Origin: Vibrio salilacus
GTDB lineage: Bacteria > Pseudomonadota > Gammaproteobacteria > Enterobacterales > Vibrionaceae
Reading direction: 5' to 3'
Assembly: GCF_002811245.1 (NCBI RefSeq)
Contig: NZ_NIVQ01000004.1
Coordinates: forward strand, 1 to 64,000
Length of the DNA stretch: 64,000 bases
Part shown: piece after piece, positions 52,777 through 61,876 of the stretch
How the letters are laid out: every line of letters starts with the position of its first letter
How positions within the stretch are numbered: position 1 is the stretch's first letter
The notes under the pieces: model-generated
Database searches by the model: none
Seen by the model: the letters and a program-made list of their open reading frames with translations, nothing else
What the model was told of the DNA's origin: nothing
Translations under genes and position numbers: made by a program

Positions 52777-52799
52777 AAACCGCTCACCGAGCGGTTTTC
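52777..52799 (+). terminator. Terminator closing T6SS module 2
   Basis: A 9-bp AAACCGCTC/GAGCGGTTT stem with an ACC loop, followed by TCT. The T-run is short. Confidence 0.75.
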
Positions 52800-52971
52800 T
52801 ACACTCTAAGTTAAACCAAATACCCACCACTCAACGCACGTCACTAAAGAAACTGGTAAATTTGTCGATATCATTCGTAGTATGTTAGATTTATTTGACC
52901 AATTATCGGTTCAAGTGTGACCGACTATACTTAAGGATAAGCTGTAGCCATGTGTTACGAGGAGTACGACC

Positions 52972-53328
52972 ATGAGCGACATTGAACAAAAACGCCAATA
53001 TTACCGGTTGAAATACCCCAAGCGGGCTAGGCCTTATGTGCGCTTTGCTGATGAGATGTTTCAAGTGACTGAAGTCTCTGAGGGCGGAATACGAATGGTT
53101 TTGAATAACTTTACTTGTATGTACAAAGGGTTAAGTATGAAAGGCGTACTGAATTTGTATGGCGATCGTAGTATTCCCATCGAAGGTGCTGTGCTCCGTT
53201 TTGACAACGATGAAGTCGTACTGCAATTGCGTAAAGGGCCGACATTTAAGATTATGGTCGACCAACAGCGCCACATCAGACAAAAGTACCCCTCTTTTTT
53301 TGAACGTTTACGCGGGACGGCGGCTTAA
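52972..53328 (+). CDS. PilZ-domain protein
   Basis: This 118-residue single-domain protein has the PilZ layout. The c-di-GMP motif RxxxR is present (Arg8-Arg12 in KRQYYRLKYP). The second motif [D/N]xSxxG appears as EVSEGG (34-39), so Asp/Asn is replaced by Glu. Ligand binding may therefore be altered. GAGG precedes the ATG. It is monocistronic and followed by a terminator. The partner is unknown; such small PilZ proteins usually adjust motility or biofilm machinery. Confidence 0.8.
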   Translation: MSDIEQKRQYYRLKYPKRARPYVRFADEMFQVTEVSEGGIRMVLNNFTCMYKGLSMKGVLNLYGDRSIPIEGAVLRFDNDEVVLQLRKGPTFKIMVDQQRHIRQKYPSFFERLRGTAA

Positions 53329-53375
53329 GAAAGATTTCACAAAGCCGCACAATTAATCATACTCAGCTATCAAGA

Positions 53376-53406
53376 TCAGAAACCCGGAAAGGATTTCTGC
53401 ATTTTT
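53376..53406 (+). terminator. Terminator after the PilZ gene
   Basis: CAGAAA/TTTCTG stem with inner CC/GG, followed by CATTTTTT. Confidence 0.7.
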
Positions 53407-53471
53407 TACTCTTTTTCAATCTCGTCAACGCGTTATGCTACCTGTATCGAAGATAGATGTAGGAATTCGAG

Positions 53472-54032
53472 ATGTCTGAGTTAGAAAAAATGATGGCAGG
53501 CGACCCCTTTGATGGCGCCTCGCACGAAATTGATAAGATCAGAACACAAGCCGCCAAGACTTTACAGCAACTGAATTTGTGTCTGGAAACAGAGCAAAGA
53601 CACCAACTACTCACTGCGCTGCTTGGGAAGATAGGCAATAGTATGGTCCAGCCACCGTTTCAATGTGAATTTGGCAAAACCATTGAAATAGGCGACAACA
53701 CCTTCATCAACATGAACGTCGTGATGTTAGACGGTGCAAAGATCACCATTGGCAACCATGTGTTAATTGGCCCTAGTGTACAGTTCTATACCGCAGGTCA
53801 CTCTCTGGATTATCAAAGCCGTCGTTTATGGGAAACCTTTTGTTTACCTATCACGGTTGAAAACGATGTTTGGATCGGAGGCAACTCGGTTATCAATCAA
53901 GGTGTCACAATTGGTGCACGTTCAGTGATTGCTGCTAATTCGGTCGTCAATAGTGATGTACCCTCAGACTGTTTGTATGGTGGGACGCCAGCAAGGCTCA
54001 TCCGCCGACTTGATGATAAAACGCCGCTTTAG
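53472..54032 (+). CDS. Maltose/galactoside O-acetyltransferase-type enzyme
   Basis: This 186-residue hexapeptide-repeat acetyltransferase has the LacA/Maa/NodL layout: an N-terminal helix pair (SELEKMMAGDPFDGASHEID), then left-handed beta-helix repeats (IEIGDNTFINMNVVMLDGAKI), the catalytic His in FYTAGHSLD and VWIGGNSVINQGVTIGARSV. It transfers acetyl from acetyl-CoA to a sugar; which sugar cannot be told. It stands alone. Confidence 0.85.
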   Translation: MSELEKMMAGDPFDGASHEIDKIRTQAAKTLQQLNLCLETEQRHQLLTALLGKIGNSMVQPPFQCEFGKTIEIGDNTFINMNVVMLDGAKITIGNHVLIGPSVQFYTAGHSLDYQSRRLWETFCLPITVENDVWIGGNSVINQGVTIGARSVIAANSVVNSDVPSDCLYGGTPARLIRRLDDKTPL

Positions 54033-54251
54033 TAAACCACTTAGTAAATAAGCCATACCTGCTTATAAATGCGTAAAATCGACGGAAATGGGTCGCGAGT
54101 ATTGATTCGGCGACAGAGGAATGACGTCAAAAAATAAACACAATGCCAATCACTTATCTTGACCCAATCGTTCTATATTATTGCGTGCATATTCAGCAAT
54201 TTGATTATAAAATTTGCGCCCTGTCTGTTCCTATTATCAATAAGAAACTCT

Positions 54252-56135
54252 ATGAAACTCACTCTTAAGCAAAAACTCATCGGCTCAAGCCTGTTGGCTG
54301 TGGTGTTGATGGCAACTGCGTTGACTTGGCTGTCTGCTGATCAGTTAAAAAAACAAACTCAAAATGGCGTTCACGCACGAGCAGAAAGCCTAGCAAATGC
54401 AGCTTCTGCAGGTATCTCAGATTGGATCTCGATTCGTGAAGATATTGCCTCTGCATTTAATGACTATAGCCAAGAAGTGAACGTTGTTCCTTTCTTACAG
54501 CAAGCACGCAATGCTGGTGGTTTTGACGATATATTCCTTGGAACACCAGAGGGCGGCATGTACCGTTCTCATCCAGAGCGTAACCGTGCCGACTACGATC
54601 CTCGTGTGCGTCCTTGGTATATAGATGCGAACAACGCAGGTAAGCAAATTATTACCACGGCGTATAAAGATGCCATCACTAACGCGTTGTTGGTTACCAT
54701 TGCCGAGCCTATTCGTAGTAATGGTAAATTTGTTGGTGTCGTTGGTGCAGATGTACTGATTGACCAACTCGTCAACGATGTTATCAATCTTGATGCGGGC
54801 AAAAATGCTTACGCAATGCTAATTGATACTCAAGATGGTACTTTCCTTGCGCACCCTGATAATGCGTTATCGCTTAAGCCGGTCACAACGTTATCGAAGC
54901 AGTTTACGCTTCGCGCGATTGAAGATGCGGCTAACTCGGGCAAAATTGAACAGATTGAACGTAAAGGCCAGCAGAAGTTGTACTTCTTCCGCCAAGTCGA
55001 AAATACGCCATGGATTTTTGCCATTGAAATGGATCGTGCAACAGAGGAAGCGGCACAAAGTGAATTGCTGACCAGCCTGATTGTTACGGCCATCATCATT
55101 ACGTTGATTGTCATTGCCCTTGTTTCTTGGTTGGTCAGCTTCTTATTCCGCGATTTAGGCCGCGTCTCGAAAGCTCTTGAAGAAATTGCTTCAGGTGAAG
55201 GCGATCTTACCCAACGCCTTGAACCGCGCAGTGATGATGAAGTGGGCCAACTTGCAACTAACTTCAACACCTTCGTTGGCAACATGCACACCATGGTCTC
55301 TAAACTAAGCCTCGTTTCTGCCTCACTTTCTGAACAATCAAAGCAGACCGCTCAGCAAGCTGAAGAGCGTAGCTCACGTATTCGCCTGCAACAAGACGAA
55401 ATCAATATGGTCGCTACGGCGATTAATGAGATGGCGGCGGCGACGCAAGAAATTGCTGGTAATGCCGACAATACCGCACAAAACTCAACGGAAGCGGTAA
55501 CGGCGTGTGTGCACGGTGGCGAGCAAGTGGTTCGAACTCAGGGTTCAATTAAGAACTTGGCAACAGAAGTGCAGGTAGCAACAGACGTCATCCAAGAACT
55601 AGAAACACACGGACACAGTATTAGTACGATTTTAGGTACCATCCAAGATATCGCTGAGCAAACCAACCTTTTAGCATTAAATGCTGCGATTGAAGCGGCA
55701 CGTGCTGGTGAGCAAGGTCGTGGTTTTGCCGTGGTCGCTGATGAAGTTCGTGTACTTAGCCAACGTACACACGCTTCGACCAAAGAAATTCAGCAGATGA
55801 TTGAAACGCTCCAGTCGACCACAGGCAAGGCGGTCGGCATTATGGATGATAGTCGTCAACTGGCAGATACCAGTGTGTCGGATGCTGATTCTGCGGCAGT
55901 GAGTTTGACTCAAATTCAAACAGCGGTTGAGCGTATTAGCGATATGGCTACGCAGATTGCTTCGGCGGCTGAAGAGCAAGCATCTGTGACCTCTGAGATC
56001 ACTCGCAATACGGTGGGTATCCGTGACGTATCAAATGAACTTGCTGATGAAGCGCACGATGCTGCCGCTCAGGCCGCTCAACTATCCGAATTGTCACATG
56101 AATTAGAGCAAGAGATTCAACGCTTCAAATTGTAA
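54252..56135 (+). CDS. Methyl-accepting chemotaxis protein with dCache sensor
   Basis: This 627-residue chemoreceptor has TM1 (about 8-28), a periplasmic dCache-type sensor (about 35-270; [19 protein letters not shown] and [15 protein letters not shown] are the ligand-pocket signature), TM2 (about 276-300), HAMP and a cytoplasmic signalling domain. The tip reads [20 protein letters not shown]. There is no NWETF-type CheR tether at the C-terminus. The ligand is probably an amino acid or small organic acid, as in related dCache receptors. ATG 54252 gives the basic start MKLTLKQKL; the open frame back to 54159 is not needed. Confidence 0.9.
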   Translation: MKLTLKQKLIGSSLLAVVLMATALTWLSADQLKKQTQNGVHARAESLANAASAGISDWISIREDIASAFNDYSQEVNVVPFLQQARNAGGFDDIFLGTPEGGMYRSHPERNRADYDPRVRPWYIDANNAGKQIITTAYKDAITNALLVTIAEPIRSNGKFVGVVGADVLIDQLVNDVINLDAGKNAYAMLIDTQDGTFLAHPDNALSLKPVTTLSKQFTLRAIEDAANSGKIEQIERKGQQKLYFFRQVENTPWIFAIEMDRATEEAAQSELLTSLIVTAIIITLIVIALVSWLVSFLFRDLGRVSKALEEIASGEGDLTQRLEPRSDDEVGQLATNFNTFVGNMHTMVSKLSLVSASLSEQSKQTAQQAEERSSRIRLQQDEINMVATAINEMAAATQEIAGNADNTAQNSTEAVTACVHGGEQVVRTQGSIKNLATEVQVATDVIQELETHGHSISTILGTIQDIAEQTNLLALNAAIEAARAGEQGRGFAVVADEVRVLSQRTHASTKEIQQMIETLQSTTGKAVGIMDDSRQLADTSVSDADSAAVSLTQIQTAVERISDMATQIASAAEEQASVTSEITRNTVGIRDVSNELADEAHDAAAQAAQLSELSHELEQEIQRFKL

Positions 56136-56159
56136 TCTGCTTAACTTTAGTGCTTGTCT

Positions 56160-56188
56160 AGGCCTCGCTTTCAGTGAGGCCTTTTTAT
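56160..56188 (+). terminator. Chemoreceptor gene terminator
   Basis: AGGCCTC/GAGGCCT stem followed by TTTTATT. Confidence 0.9.
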
Positions 56189-56211
56189 TACCATGAATAT
56201 CTTAATCGCAA

Positions 56212-56283
56212 ATCATGTCCAAATCGTAACTAGTTTCCAAATTGGAAATATTAGTAGGATGTAATTTCAATCGTGGACATGAT
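56212..56283. promoter_or_regulatory. Nested inverted repeats upstream of yjjI
   Basis: A 10-bp inverted repeat, ATCATGTCCA (56212-56221) and TGGACATGAT (56274-56283), flanks a 15-bp palindrome TTTCCAAATTGGAAA (56234-56248). The block lies 44-115 bp before the yjjI start. It probably binds one or more regulators. The LysR-type protein encoded beyond yjjW is a candidate. Confidence 0.5.
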
Positions 56284-56326
56284 GTGGCTGATATAAAATC
56301 CATAAAAACTTTAGGGAATTATAGCC

Positions 56327-57874
56327 ATGTCCGATTTATATCAAGCGTTCCAGTCGCGTGTTACGTCTATTGTTAACGAGCCTCACCTTAGTGTGAAACA
56401 GAAGAATCAGTTTTTAGCGCTAGAGGCTGAGGCAAGTTTGCCGTATCTGACTGTTTCACAGCAGGTTAAGAGTGCAATGGAGAAAGGCATTCTTTGCGAT
56501 ATGTTTGAAGGCCATGCGCCCTTTAAGCCGCGCTATGTGTTGCCTGATTATACCAAGTTTCTCGAGCAAGGCTCTGACTATCTTGAGTTAGAACCAGCGC
56601 AAGACTTTGACGATGCACTTAACCTGCTGACCATTCTCTATCACCATGTACCGTCTGTGACTAATATACCGGTTTACCTTGGGCAACTAGACGATGTGTT
56701 ACTTACTTATGTTGGCGATCTATCAGAGCAGCAGGTATATCAAAAGCTAAAGCGTTTTTGGATCATGCTTGATCGAACCCTGCCGGATGCGTTTATGCAT
56801 GTCAATATTGGCCCAAGTGACAATATTATTTGTCGTACGATTTTGCGTATTGATGCTGAGCTTAAGCAAATTGCGCCAAACCTAACGTTTATGTATGACC
56901 CAGAGATAACGCCAGATGATCTGCTGCGTCAAGCGACCGACAATATATGCGAATGCAGCAAACCCCATATTGCCAACTATCCTATGCATGCCGCCGCTTA
57001 TGGTGAAAAGCGCTTCGGAATTGTCAGTTGTTATAACTCCTTACCATTGGCTGGAGGTTCAAACACGTTAGTGCGGATGAACCTTAAGCAGATCGCGCAG
57101 TTAGCTGAGAACCCGGCACACTTCCTCACGCAATTATTGCCGATCTACAGTGAGCTTATGATTGAGTTGATTGATGCGCGCTCAACCTATCTCCATGAAA
57201 AATCAAATTTCTTTCAAGGATTTCTGACCACTGAGGGGCTGATTGAAGAAGCACGCTTTGCACCAATGTTTGGAATTTATGGTATGGCTGAAGCGGTCAA
57301 TCTTTTGATTGAAAAAGAAGGACGATCGGGACGCTATGGTCATGACCAACAAGCGAACCAATTGGCACATACAATATCATCTAAACTAGCTGAGTTAGTT
57401 GATAGTTTGCCAGTGAAATATGGCCTCAATGGTAAGGCTTTGCTGCATGCGCAAGGTGGGATAAGCCTTGATCAAGATGTCACACCAGGTGTGCGTATTC
57501 CATATGGCAACGAACCCGATCCGGTTAGCTACGTTCAGGCAACAGCTCAACATCACCAGTACTATACCTCAGGTATCAGTGACATCTTAACCATTGATGA
57601 AACGGTGAAGTCGAATCGCGAAGCCATGTACAATCTGTGTAAAGGGGCGCTGAATATGGGCTATAGAGAGTTCACCGCTAATGTCGATTCCAATGACTTG
57701 GTAAGAGTTACGGGCTACATGGTTAAACTGTCTGATATTGAAAAGTTTGCCAAACAGGGCTCACGTAACAACACCACCTTTCTCGGCACCGAAGCGGCCA
57801 AAAATACAGCGATTCTCGATAGAAAACCGCGTGTTGCTAGCTTAGAGAGCACGCCAGTTTATACGACGTCGTGA
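56327..57874 (+). CDS. yjjI: YjjI-family glycyl radical enzyme
   Basis: This 515-residue protein matches E. coli YjjI in length and layout and is followed directly by its activase gene. Glycyl-radical features are a C-terminal RVTGY motif with the radical Gly463, and a Cys in GIVSCYNSLPLAGG (Cys235) at the place of the thiyl radical. Substrate and product are not established for this family. Such enzymes work only without oxygen, so the gene should be active in anaerobic growth. It is much shorter than pyruvate formate-lyase or class III NrdD. Confidence 0.85.
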   Translation: MSDLYQAFQSRVTSIVNEPHLSVKQKNQFLALEAEASLPYLTVSQQVKSAMEKGILCDMFEGHAPFKPRYVLPDYTKFLEQGSDYLELEPAQDFDDALNLLTILYHHVPSVTNIPVYLGQLDDVLLTYVGDLSEQQVYQKLKRFWIMLDRTLPDAFMHVNIGPSDNIICRTILRIDAELKQIAPNLTFMYDPEITPDDLLRQATDNICECSKPHIANYPMHAAAYGEKRFGIVSCYNSLPLAGGSNTLVRMNLKQIAQLAENPAHFLTQLLPIYSELMIELIDARSTYLHEKSNFFQGFLTTEGLIEEARFAPMFGIYGMAEAVNLLIEKEGRSGRYGHDQQANQLAHTISSKLAELVDSLPVKYGLNGKALLHAQGGISLDQDVTPGVRIPYGNEPDPVSYVQATAQHHQYYTSGISDILTIDETVKSNREAMYNLCKGALNMGYREFTANVDSNDLVRVTGYMVKLSDIEKFAKQGSRNNTTFLGTEAAKNTAILDRKPRVASLESTPVYTTS

Positions 57875-57883
57875 GCAAGTATT

Positions 57884-58750
57884 ATGACAAAACGCGCCAA
57901 AGTTAGCCGCATACTGCGTTTTTCTTGTGTTGATGGACCGGGTAATCGCCTGGTCATCTTCATGCAAGGGTGCAATTTCAACTGTGTCAGTTGCCATAAT
58001 CCGCATACGATTAACCACTGCAATCATTGTGGCGATTGTGTAGAGCATTGCCCGACGCATGCGTTAACAATCGACAACGATAATCACGTTTTATGGGATG
58101 AATCACTGTGCACACATTGTGATGTTTGTATTAATACCTGTCTTCATCAATCAAGTCCAAAAATATCTAGTTACAGCGTCACTGAGTTGCTGGATGTTAT
58201 CGAAAAGCAATGCGGTTTTATTAGCGGGATTACCGTTTCAGGAGGTGAAGCCACGTTGCAGTTGCCGTTTATTATTGAGCTGTTTACGCAAATAAAACGC
58301 AACCAACAACTTAAACACCTTAGCTGCTTTGTTGACAGCAACGGCTACCTCAATCAAGTCGGATGGCAAAAACTCGCACCGGTACTCGACGGCGCTATGA
58401 TTGATTTGAAAGCATGGCAAAACGATACTCACCAATGGCTAGTCGGTCGTGATAACCACCGAGTGATAACATCGATACGCTATCTGGCGAGCCTAGACAA
58501 ACTGCACGAGCTTCGACTTCTTCATATTCCGGGCGTTACTGATCTCGAGGACGAGGTACAAGCCATCGCGCAGCTGATCGGCACATTCCCTAAGCAGGTG
58601 ATCATCCGTCTGAATGCATTTCAACATCACGGCGTTATTGGTCAAGCGCTTGAATGGCCAAAATGCAATGAAGCGCAAATTGAATCATTGCGCGCAAAAC
58701 TGGCGCAACGAATCGCTCACACCATTATTACGCCAAGCGTCTACACTTAA
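57884..58750 (+). CDS. yjjW: YjjW-family glycyl radical enzyme activase
   Basis: This 288-residue radical-SAM enzyme should install the glycyl radical on YjjI. The SAM cluster motif C-x3-C-x2-C is in QGCNFNCVSCHN (about residues 29-40). An inserted ferredoxin-like segment with two cysteine clusters follows (CNHCGDCVEHCP, CTHCDVCINTC), typical of glycyl radical activases. VSGGEATLQ binds SAM. It starts 9 nt after yjjI. Its stop codon overlaps that of the convergent LysR gene. Confidence 0.9.
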   Translation: MTKRAKVSRILRFSCVDGPGNRLVIFMQGCNFNCVSCHNPHTINHCNHCGDCVEHCPTHALTIDNDNHVLWDESLCTHCDVCINTCLHQSSPKISSYSVTELLDVIEKQCGFISGITVSGGEATLQLPFIIELFTQIKRNQQLKHLSCFVDSNGYLNQVGWQKLAPVLDGAMIDLKAWQNDTHQWLVGRDNHRVITSIRYLASLDKLHELRLLHIPGVTDLEDEVQAIAQLIGTFPKQVIIRLNAFQHHGVIGQALEWPKCNEAQIESLRAKLAQRIAHTIITPSVYT

Positions 58751-59661
58751 TCCTCGGTGGTGAGTTGGGTATGAAGCCAGTTCAGTGCAGGTTCGTTAAG
58801 GCTGGCTGGATTCCAGACTAAGCTGTACGCGACTTTACCATAGTCAAAGGGCAGCGATTTTGTGACCAAGCCTTTAGCTTGCAAGGCATGTTGCACCCAC
58901 ATTTTTGAGCATGTTAAAAGTAACTCGGTTTGATGGCATAACACTGCACCAGCGCCAAAGTCAGCGACCGATAAAGCGAGTTTTCTTGCCCCATATTGCT
59001 GAGTCAGATTTTGCTCAAAATAAGGCTCAGACAGATCTTTGTCTAAGATGCCGATGTGATAACAGCTTAAGTAATGTTCAATGTTCATCGGTTTATCAAC
59101 CAGCGGGTGCTTCGGGCTCATCAAACATACCATTTCATCTGCAAGCACTTGTTGCCACATAAGATCACGACTGCGAGTTGGTGGTTGACTGATATCATGA
59201 GGGAGCAACATAAAATCCACTTGTCCGCGGCTTAGCGCCTCAAAACTTAACTGCTCTTTAGCGAACACATTAAGACAGCGAGCATTCGAAAGTTGTTGAG
59301 AAATCTGGACGATTTTCGCTGCAAACAGTTCAAAGGTGCTCTCTCGCATTGAAAGAGAAATGGAACCGGAAAATTGCTGTGGTGAAAAATCACCTTGATG
59401 AAGAATGCCATTCATCGCAGATAAAATCTTGTGAATTTCAGGGCCAATGCTTAAAGCAAATTGCGTCGGGATCAGGCTGCCATTATCACGATAGAACAAT
59501 TCATCATTGAGTTGTGTACGCAATAGAGCCAGATTTTTGCTGACGCTTGATGGGCTGACGCACAAGATCTCGGCCGCACCTGTCACGCTATGAGTACTAA
59601 GCAGGACATGCAAAACTGTCAGGTGTTTCAAACTGATACGGGAAAGGGTTATATAGTCCAT
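58747..59661 (-). CDS. LysR-type transcriptional regulator
   Basis: This 304-residue protein has an N-terminal winged helix (LKHLTVLHVLLSTHSVTGAA then PSSVSKNLALLRTQL) and a type 2 periplasmic-binding-like effector domain (about 90-300). The TGAAEILCVSPSSVSK form of the recognition helix is slightly unusual. ATG 59661 is taken; a TTG three codons upstream is the alternative. It converges on yjjIW, sharing a TTAA for both stops, so it may regulate them, but that is inference. The effector is unknown. Confidence 0.82.
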   Translation of the reverse strand: MDYITLSRISLKHLTVLHVLLSTHSVTGAAEILCVSPSSVSKNLALLRTQLNDELFYRDNGSLIPTQFALSIGPEIHKILSAMNGILHQGDFSPQQFSGSISLSMRESTFELFAAKIVQISQQLSNARCLNVFAKEQLSFEALSRGQVDFMLLPHDISQPPTRSRDLMWQQVLADEMVCLMSPKHPLVDKPMNIEHYLSCYHIGILDKDLSEPYFEQNLTQQYGARKLALSVADFGAGAVLCHQTELLLTCSKMWVQHALQAKGLVTKSLPFDYGKVAYSLVWNPASLNEPALNWLHTQLTTED

Positions 59662-59702
59662 AGAATTCAATCATATCAACAACAAGCGACAGTTATAACG
59701 TT

Positions 59703-59867
59703 TTGCTCTACCAATTGATAGAGCGTAATTATCTAATCCGTGCGACCGGAAAATCTGATCACGTCAGTGAATCTAACAACCAATCAGGCAGTAACAAGAG
59801 TCGAGGTAACAAGGGCGGTGGCAATAAAGGAGGAGCAGATAAAGGTGGTAAGGGCAAAGATAAATAA
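59703..59867 (+). CDS. Possible small Gly/Lys-rich reading frame or gene tail
   Basis: A frame with no ATG or GTG runs from a TTG at 59703 to a TAA at 59865-59867. It reads LLYQLIERNYLIRATGKSDH and then a Ser/Asn/Gly/Lys-rich tail (NKGGGNKGGADKGGKGKDK). A terminator sits just after it in the same direction. It could be a small protein with a TTG start or the tail of a lost gene. The composition resembles basic RNA-binding tails. Confidence 0.35.
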   Translation: MLYQLIERNYLIRATGKSDHVSESNNQSGSNKSRGNKGGGNKGGADKGGKGKDK

Positions 59868-59904
59868 CAAAAAAGCCTCAACACGGTTAAGGCTTCTATT
59901 TTTA
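59868..59904. terminator. Bidirectional terminator before purC 3' end
   Basis: AAGCCT/AGGCTT stem (59873-59878 with 59890-59895), with A-run on the left and T-run on the right, so it works in both directions. Confidence 0.7.
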
Positions 59905-59905
59905 A

Positions 59906-61009
59906 TTAATCAATGAGTCCGTAGTCACGAGCGAGAATATCGATAATCTCTTGCTTTGGATTGGTGCTGAGCGCGATTGGCCGTCCGGTTATTTTCTCTG
60001 CGATACCAAGGTAAGTTGTTGAGATATCGATTAAAGCGTCTGTCGGAAGGGCATTGTCGCGAGCCAGTGCTTCACGTTCAGCCATCCGCTCTTTATTGAG
60101 CAAGATGTCTGGATCTGGGAAATAGTTAAGCAAAAACTGGCGGAAGCCTTCTTTAGAGTTCTCGACAATATTGCCTGCATTATACTCATTTTCATCCCAG
60201 AGACGTGATGAATCAGGCGTGCCAACTTCATCCATGTAAATCAGCTTTTCATGACCAGCTGAGTCGGTGACATAACCGAACTCGAATTTTGTATCGACGA
60301 AGATTTGGTCAATTTCTGCAAGCGCATTGCTGATTAGAACGAAACCTTCTCGCAATAATTTTTCGTATTGGGCAATATCTTCGGCTTTAGAAAAATTAAA
60401 TGCAGCGTAGTTTTCTTCAATGTTTTGGCGAGTAATGTTGACATCATCGGCTTCAGGAACCCCAGGAATACCGCGTAAAATGCCTTTGGTTGAAGGGGTC
60501 ATCAGCAGTTCGGGTAGTGGCTTATCTTTTTCTAAACCTTCTGGAAGCTCAATGCCACAGAAATTACGTTCGCCGTTTGCATAGGCGCGCCACATTGAAC
60601 CAGTAATGTATTGACGACAAATCGCCTCAATCATGATTGGTTTTGCTTTTTGTACAATCCAGACAAAAGGGTGGGGAATATCTAAGATGTGACTGTCTGC
60701 TAAACCGTGTTGCTGAAATAGGCTGAACCAGTGATTTGAAATCGCATTAAGTGCAGCGCCTTTACCCGGAACGCCTTTTAGGCCACCCTCGGCATGCCAA
60801 ATGCAGTCAAATGCAGAGATTCGGTCACTGATCACCATAATCGCCAACGGCGCATCTTCGGCGACGTCGTAGCCTTTTTCTTTGATCAGACGTTTACTGT
60901 CTTGCTCGGTTAACCAATACACAGAGCGGACTTTACCGCTATGAACGGGTTTATCTGTACGAATGGGTAGATCGTCGTTTACAGCGAGTACTTGATCTGC
61001 AAGATTCAT
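59906..61009 (-). CDS. purC: Phosphoribosylaminoimidazole-succinocarboxamide synthase
   Basis: This 367-residue SAICAR synthetase joins aspartate to CAIR in purine synthesis. It is of the longer type found in Vibrio. Motifs include [36 protein letters not shown], and [12 protein letters not shown] with [14 protein letters not shown] PurR operator lies about 100 bp upstream. It is a single-gene unit. Confidence 0.94.
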   Translation of the reverse strand: MNLADQVLAVNDDLPIRTDKPVHSGKVRSVYWLTEQDSKRLIKEKGYDVAEDAPLAIMVISDRISAFDCIWHAEGGLKGVPGKGAALNAISNHWFSLFQQHGLADSHILDIPHPFVWIVQKAKPIMIEAICRQYITGSMWRAYANGERNFCGIELPEGLEKDKPLPELLMTPSTKGILRGIPGVPEADDVNITRQNIEENYAAFNFSKAEDIAQYEKLLREGFVLISNALAEIDQIFVDTKFEFGYVTDSAGHEKLIYMDEVGTPDSSRLWDENEYNAGNIVENSKEGFRQFLLNYFPDPDILLNKERMAEREALARDNALPTDALIDISTTYLGIAEKITGRPIALSTNPKQEIIDILARDYGLID

Positions 61010-61105
61010 TTAGACATTCCTATATTAAGCAACATGGAAATTATCAGAGTCAGATAATTTATTTGCCCCGCATGATACCAGAACTATTTTGCTCTGCCAG
61101 TTAAA

Positions 61106-61121
61106 AGGCAAACGTTTGCTT
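61106..61121. promoter_or_regulatory. PurR operator upstream of purC
   Basis: AGGCAAACGTTTGCTT contains the perfect 12-bp palindrome GCAAACGTTTGC, which matches the PurR consensus ACGCAAACGTTTGCGT. Confidence 0.85.
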
Positions 61122-61221
61122 ATTTTTCTTCTTAGAATAGAATCATGATTTATTGGTTGGGATAGAAAAGAAAACCCCTTGAATGAAGGGGTGCAAGACC
61201 GTCTATGATTGCTGTGCTTAA

Positions 61222-61617
61222 TTAGTGGTACTGATTAGTTTTGCCCTCAACAAAGAACACTTCACACTGGCATTGAACGGCGAGATCGCAGAGTAAGCTT
61301 TGTTCTGCTAGTGGAATTTTGTTTGAGGCAATAACCGCGCTAGCATTTTTTGACTGTATGGCTTTCATGACGATTTCAAATTCAGATTGTTTTTGAGAAG
61401 CCTTCATGTGAATAATTTTTTTACAGCTAATACGCGAGGATGCCAGTTGACTATAATCAGGGCGAGGGCATTCGGCAGTAAATAAGATCCACTGCTTTTG
61501 ATTTGAAAGACCCGCTAAGCGACTCAGCGTCAGTGGATCGATATTCATTGGCTGCGTTGGTTGAGCAAGAACATTGTATTTTGAAAAAGTGCGAGCTGCA
61601 GTCTGTGCCTGAATCAT
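61222..61617 (-). CDS. sulA: SulA-type SOS cell-division inhibitor
   Basis: This 131-residue protein has the size and core of SulA (PLTLSRLAGLSNQKQWILFT and the segment DYSQLASSRISCKKIIHMKA). SulA binds FtsZ and blocks septation during the SOS response. The frame is open back to 61695, but the promoter and LexA box cover 61640-61680, so the true start is ATG 61617, preceded by AAGGA. LexA control strongly supports the call despite low sequence conservation. Confidence 0.8.
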   Translation of the reverse strand: MIQAQTAARTFSKYNVLAQPTQPMNIDPLTLSRLAGLSNQKQWILFTAECPRPDYSQLASSRISCKKIIHMKASQKQSEFEIVMKAIQSKNASAVIASNKIPLAEQSLLCDLAVQCQCEVFFVEGKTNQYH

Positions 61618-61639
61618 GATTACTGTTTCCTTGTACATG

Positions 61640-61680
61640 CTGTATGCATACACAGTAGTTTGGGCGCGAAAATTTATCAA
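61640..61680 (-). promoter_or_regulatory. LexA-controlled sulA promoter
   Basis: On the minus strand TTGATA (61675-61680), a 17-nt spacer and TACTGT (61652-61657) form a sigma-70 promoter. The LexA box CTGTATGCATACACAG (61640-61655, CTGT-N8-ACAG) overlaps the -10, so LexA would block RNA polymerase. Confidence 0.88.
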
Positions 61681-61808
61681 GACTATTTGGTGCAACTTTT
61701 GAGCATAATTTTGTATTGAAAAAACAATGAATTTAATTATCTATCTGATTTTTAAATAATTTATTCATTTTTATTTTTGAGGAAAGAATGAGGGCGAAGA
61801 TTAGATAA

Positions 61809-61824
61809 TGTGACAAATGTCACG
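61809..61824. promoter_or_regulatory. CRP-like site upstream of sulA
   Basis: TGTGA-N6-TCACG differs from the CRP consensus at the last base only. It lies about 130 bp upstream of the sulA -35 and just after the GDPD gene. The inner TGACA/TGTCA could also simply be a weak hairpin. Confidence 0.35.
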
Positions 61825-61876
61825 AGTGTGAATGTGGGGCCATGCAGTGTTTTGTATGGCAGAGGTATACGGACTG

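Noticed and set aside
54830..55294. 154-residue minus-strand frame inside the chemoreceptor gene
   Set aside because: Opposite the conserved dCache-HAMP coding region; a shadow from codon bias.
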